Position numbers and translations under genes: made by a program
Notes under the pieces: model-generated
The model's input: only the letters and a program-made list of their open reading frames with translations
The model's database searches: none
Told to the model about the DNA's origin: nothing
Shown: positions 63,701-64,000 of the stretch, piece by piece
Position numbering within the stretch: the first letter of the stretch is position 1
Layout: each line of letters begins with the position of its first letter
Source of the DNA: Sanderia malayensis
Lineage: Eukaryota > Cnidaria > Scyphozoa > Semaeostomeae > Pelagiidae
Reading direction: 5' to 3'
Assembly: GCA_013076295.1 (NCBI GenBank)
Contig: RQOL01000658.1
Coordinates: forward strand, 62,001 to 126,000
DNA length: 64,000 bases

Positions 63701-64000
63701 TTTTGTAACTGGAAATTACATAAACAATACAAAAGCCATTTTGAAATTGGGATGGCTGCCTATAAAGGAAAGAAGGGAACTGAACCTTCTGAAAATGACA
63801 TTCAAAGCGATGAACTATGAGTTCTGGCCATCACATTTGACACTCGAAGAAAAAAAGTTTACCAGAGAGCTTCGATCAAGCAGTGCAAGATCACTCGTGA
63901 TCCCAAGGGAAACTGGAACTTTTCAGGATATTGCAGGAAAGCTGTTTAATTCTTTGCCAGAAAACATAAGGAACTGCCGTATTTACAGTAATTTTTTAAC
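60744..64000 (+). CDS. LINE polyprotein: signal-like N-terminus, 2A motif, PHD finger, APE endonuclease, reverse transcriptase (partial, no stop in window)
   Basis: At least 1085 codons are open, preceded by TGA at 60705. Start choices are ATG 60744 or 60768; I use 60744. Residues 15-28 (TCWLLIFSLITIYL) form a hydrophobic stretch after a basic one, like a signal peptide. A 2A-like motif LLRSGDIESNPGP ends at residue 64. A C4HC3 PHD finger spans C71, C74, C87, C90, H95, C98, C117 and C120. The APE endonuclease (about 163-380) shows N169, E196 in SETW, D309 and N311 in GDMNID, and SDHH at 375-378. Reverse transcriptase (about 650-830) has LADFSKAFDTV (D737), GVPQGSILGPVLFNIYV and YADD at 823-826. 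The thumb follows to the window end. Function: target-primed reverse transcription of its own RNA. Confidence 0.9.
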   Translation, partial: MFGHHPEVMVTRAKTCWLLIFSLITIYLQNSKWFLSPYTYYANCIARQQIKLLRSGDIESNPGPKRNSQKCQICEKTIRKNQQGVTCKTCFDDCHLKCIQNVNMVKNLNTTFRSFICQHCLWIALPFLKSDFMDISCQSEFDIEFQDEVNSHLVALTSRPNHMKFMHLNTQSMLSSLDELLLTIEKYPFDIVTMSETWLKDNPQLLNYMKIPGYCQEFRNRENLRGGGVGAYLKESLKYKRRKDIENLEPDLEHLWLEIPGRNKHSKLLLGTLYRSEKILPLKDWLEKFETLMSHLTTTWDGLIVLSGDMNIDLNDNNSTTKKNYMEMLSALNLHQHVNKSTRITNKTSTLIDHIISNASDRISYTDVLPCPLVSDHHAVYACVNIKVPRFETRYKFIRNEKNFTEEDFIADLKTLPLSSVYGVSDPEDKLHIMNSLVKECIDRHAPLKRTKITRPPAPWLKDPDVVKAKAERDLLQKTIPKSKNDGEWQKFRDIRNRLKSSIKKAKREFTKKLLSSKKSKDVWKVIHRILHPNPKRLTIDPDKLNEFFASTAERTVGSRPTEEDQYNNIEETIASLSIDDDIAFDIKPVSHREVLNELNSLRSDCSTGPDNIPAKLLKLVAEYLASPLTNIINSFIANRQFPSAWKIARICAIPKGNEVSSEQDLRPISILPVMSKVYERLIFRQLNAFIEEKLIINNNISAYRKGQSTITVLQAIRDDVIKAMGRGEVTMMVLADFSKAFDTVKFSNLITKMSKLGFSKQFLRWTLSYVTDRWQFVQIDDKLSNMTAVKFGVPQGSILGPVLFNIYVADLQSELSTKGYQYADDTTLYIHAKPKNLEFLEKTTADTLSQLSDWSDRNSLALNSAKTKLMVISTREMSAKHNLKDFKPQICIKEEKLERTDTCKLLGVHLNDNLTWDNHIKTITGSCYGTLAILKKLKNMAPFNLRKQLAESLILSKIDYADQVYTPLTVAQQKRLQKVQFAAAAFVTGNYINNTKAILKLGWLPIKERRELNLLKMTFKAMNYEFWPSHLTLEEKKFTRELRSSSARSLVIPRETGTFQDIAGKLFNSLPENIRNCRIYSNFL
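60891..60935 (+). other. 2A-like ribosome-skipping motif
   Basis: The codons encode IKLLRSGDIESNPGP. The DxExNPGP core is the 2A consensus; the peptide bond would be skipped between G63 and P64 of the LINE protein. Similar motifs are established in trypanosome L1Tc and in sea-urchin non-LTR elements. The activity here is inferred. Confidence 0.8.

Larger units (their letters stand above)
60666..64000 (+). mobile_element. CR1/L2-group LINE, 5' end complete, runs off the window
   Basis: The 5' leader is about 80 bases, followed by one long frame (60744 onward) with all expected LINE domains. The element continues beyond 64000. Unlike the 5'-truncated LINE at 6975, this copy has its 5' end and an unbroken frame, so it may be young and possibly active. 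Confidence 0.85.

Overview
The window looks like nuclear DNA of a cnidarian, most likely an anthozoan coral or octocoral. Three things suggest this: introns with canonical GT-AG splice sites, two secreted PAN plus fibrinogen-like genes of the coral skeletal-matrix type, and a varied transposon load (CR1/L2-like LINEs, BEL/Pao, Gypsy, piggyBac, hAT and many MITEs). The species assignment is inference; no rRNA or mitochondrial marker is present.

Host genes are few. (1) 2-1513: 3' part of an ACSF2-type medium-chain acyl-CoA synthetase, one open exon cut by the window edge. (2) 15887-22003 (+) and 28441-31036 (-): two four-exon paralogues facing tail to tail, encoding secreted PAN/apple plus fibrinogen-like proteins. 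(3) 36820-41156 (+): a ten-exon METTL22-type lysine methyltransferase gene whose exon phases join into a 345-residue frame. Possible exon-like pieces at 2124-2316 and 34945-35086 are unassigned.

The rest is mostly mobile DNA, often nested. 5.4-13.7 kb: a decayed hAT transposase gene is split by a 5'-truncated LINE, which is itself split by a 3.09-kb piggyBac with an intact transposase and TTAA target duplications; a 2.1-kb TIR element follows the LINE. 13.9-15.1 kb: a non-autonomous hAT with a perfect 8-bp target duplication. MITEs sit in the introns of the PAN gene (17.05-18.22 and 19.99-20.44 kb). 25.8-28.0 kb: Gypsy wreckage with a large palindrome and minisatellite. 33.3-34.6 kb: a ~70-bp minisatellite. 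35.3-36.4 kb: two nested TA-flanked MITEs. 42.2-45.4 kb: two more Gypsy wrecks. 45.9-52.2 kb (-) and 54.1-59.9 kb (+): two BEL/Pao elements with LTRs, primer site, polypurine tract and 5-bp target duplications, both disabled. The second BEL sits inside a MITE.

The most notable object is at the right edge. From 60744 to the window end runs an uninterrupted frame of at least 1085 codons for a LINE protein. It has, in order, a signal-peptide-like segment, a 2A-like ribosome-skipping motif, a C4HC3 PHD finger, an APE endonuclease and a reverse transcriptase. It has no stop inside the window, so a simple stop-to-stop scan would miss it.
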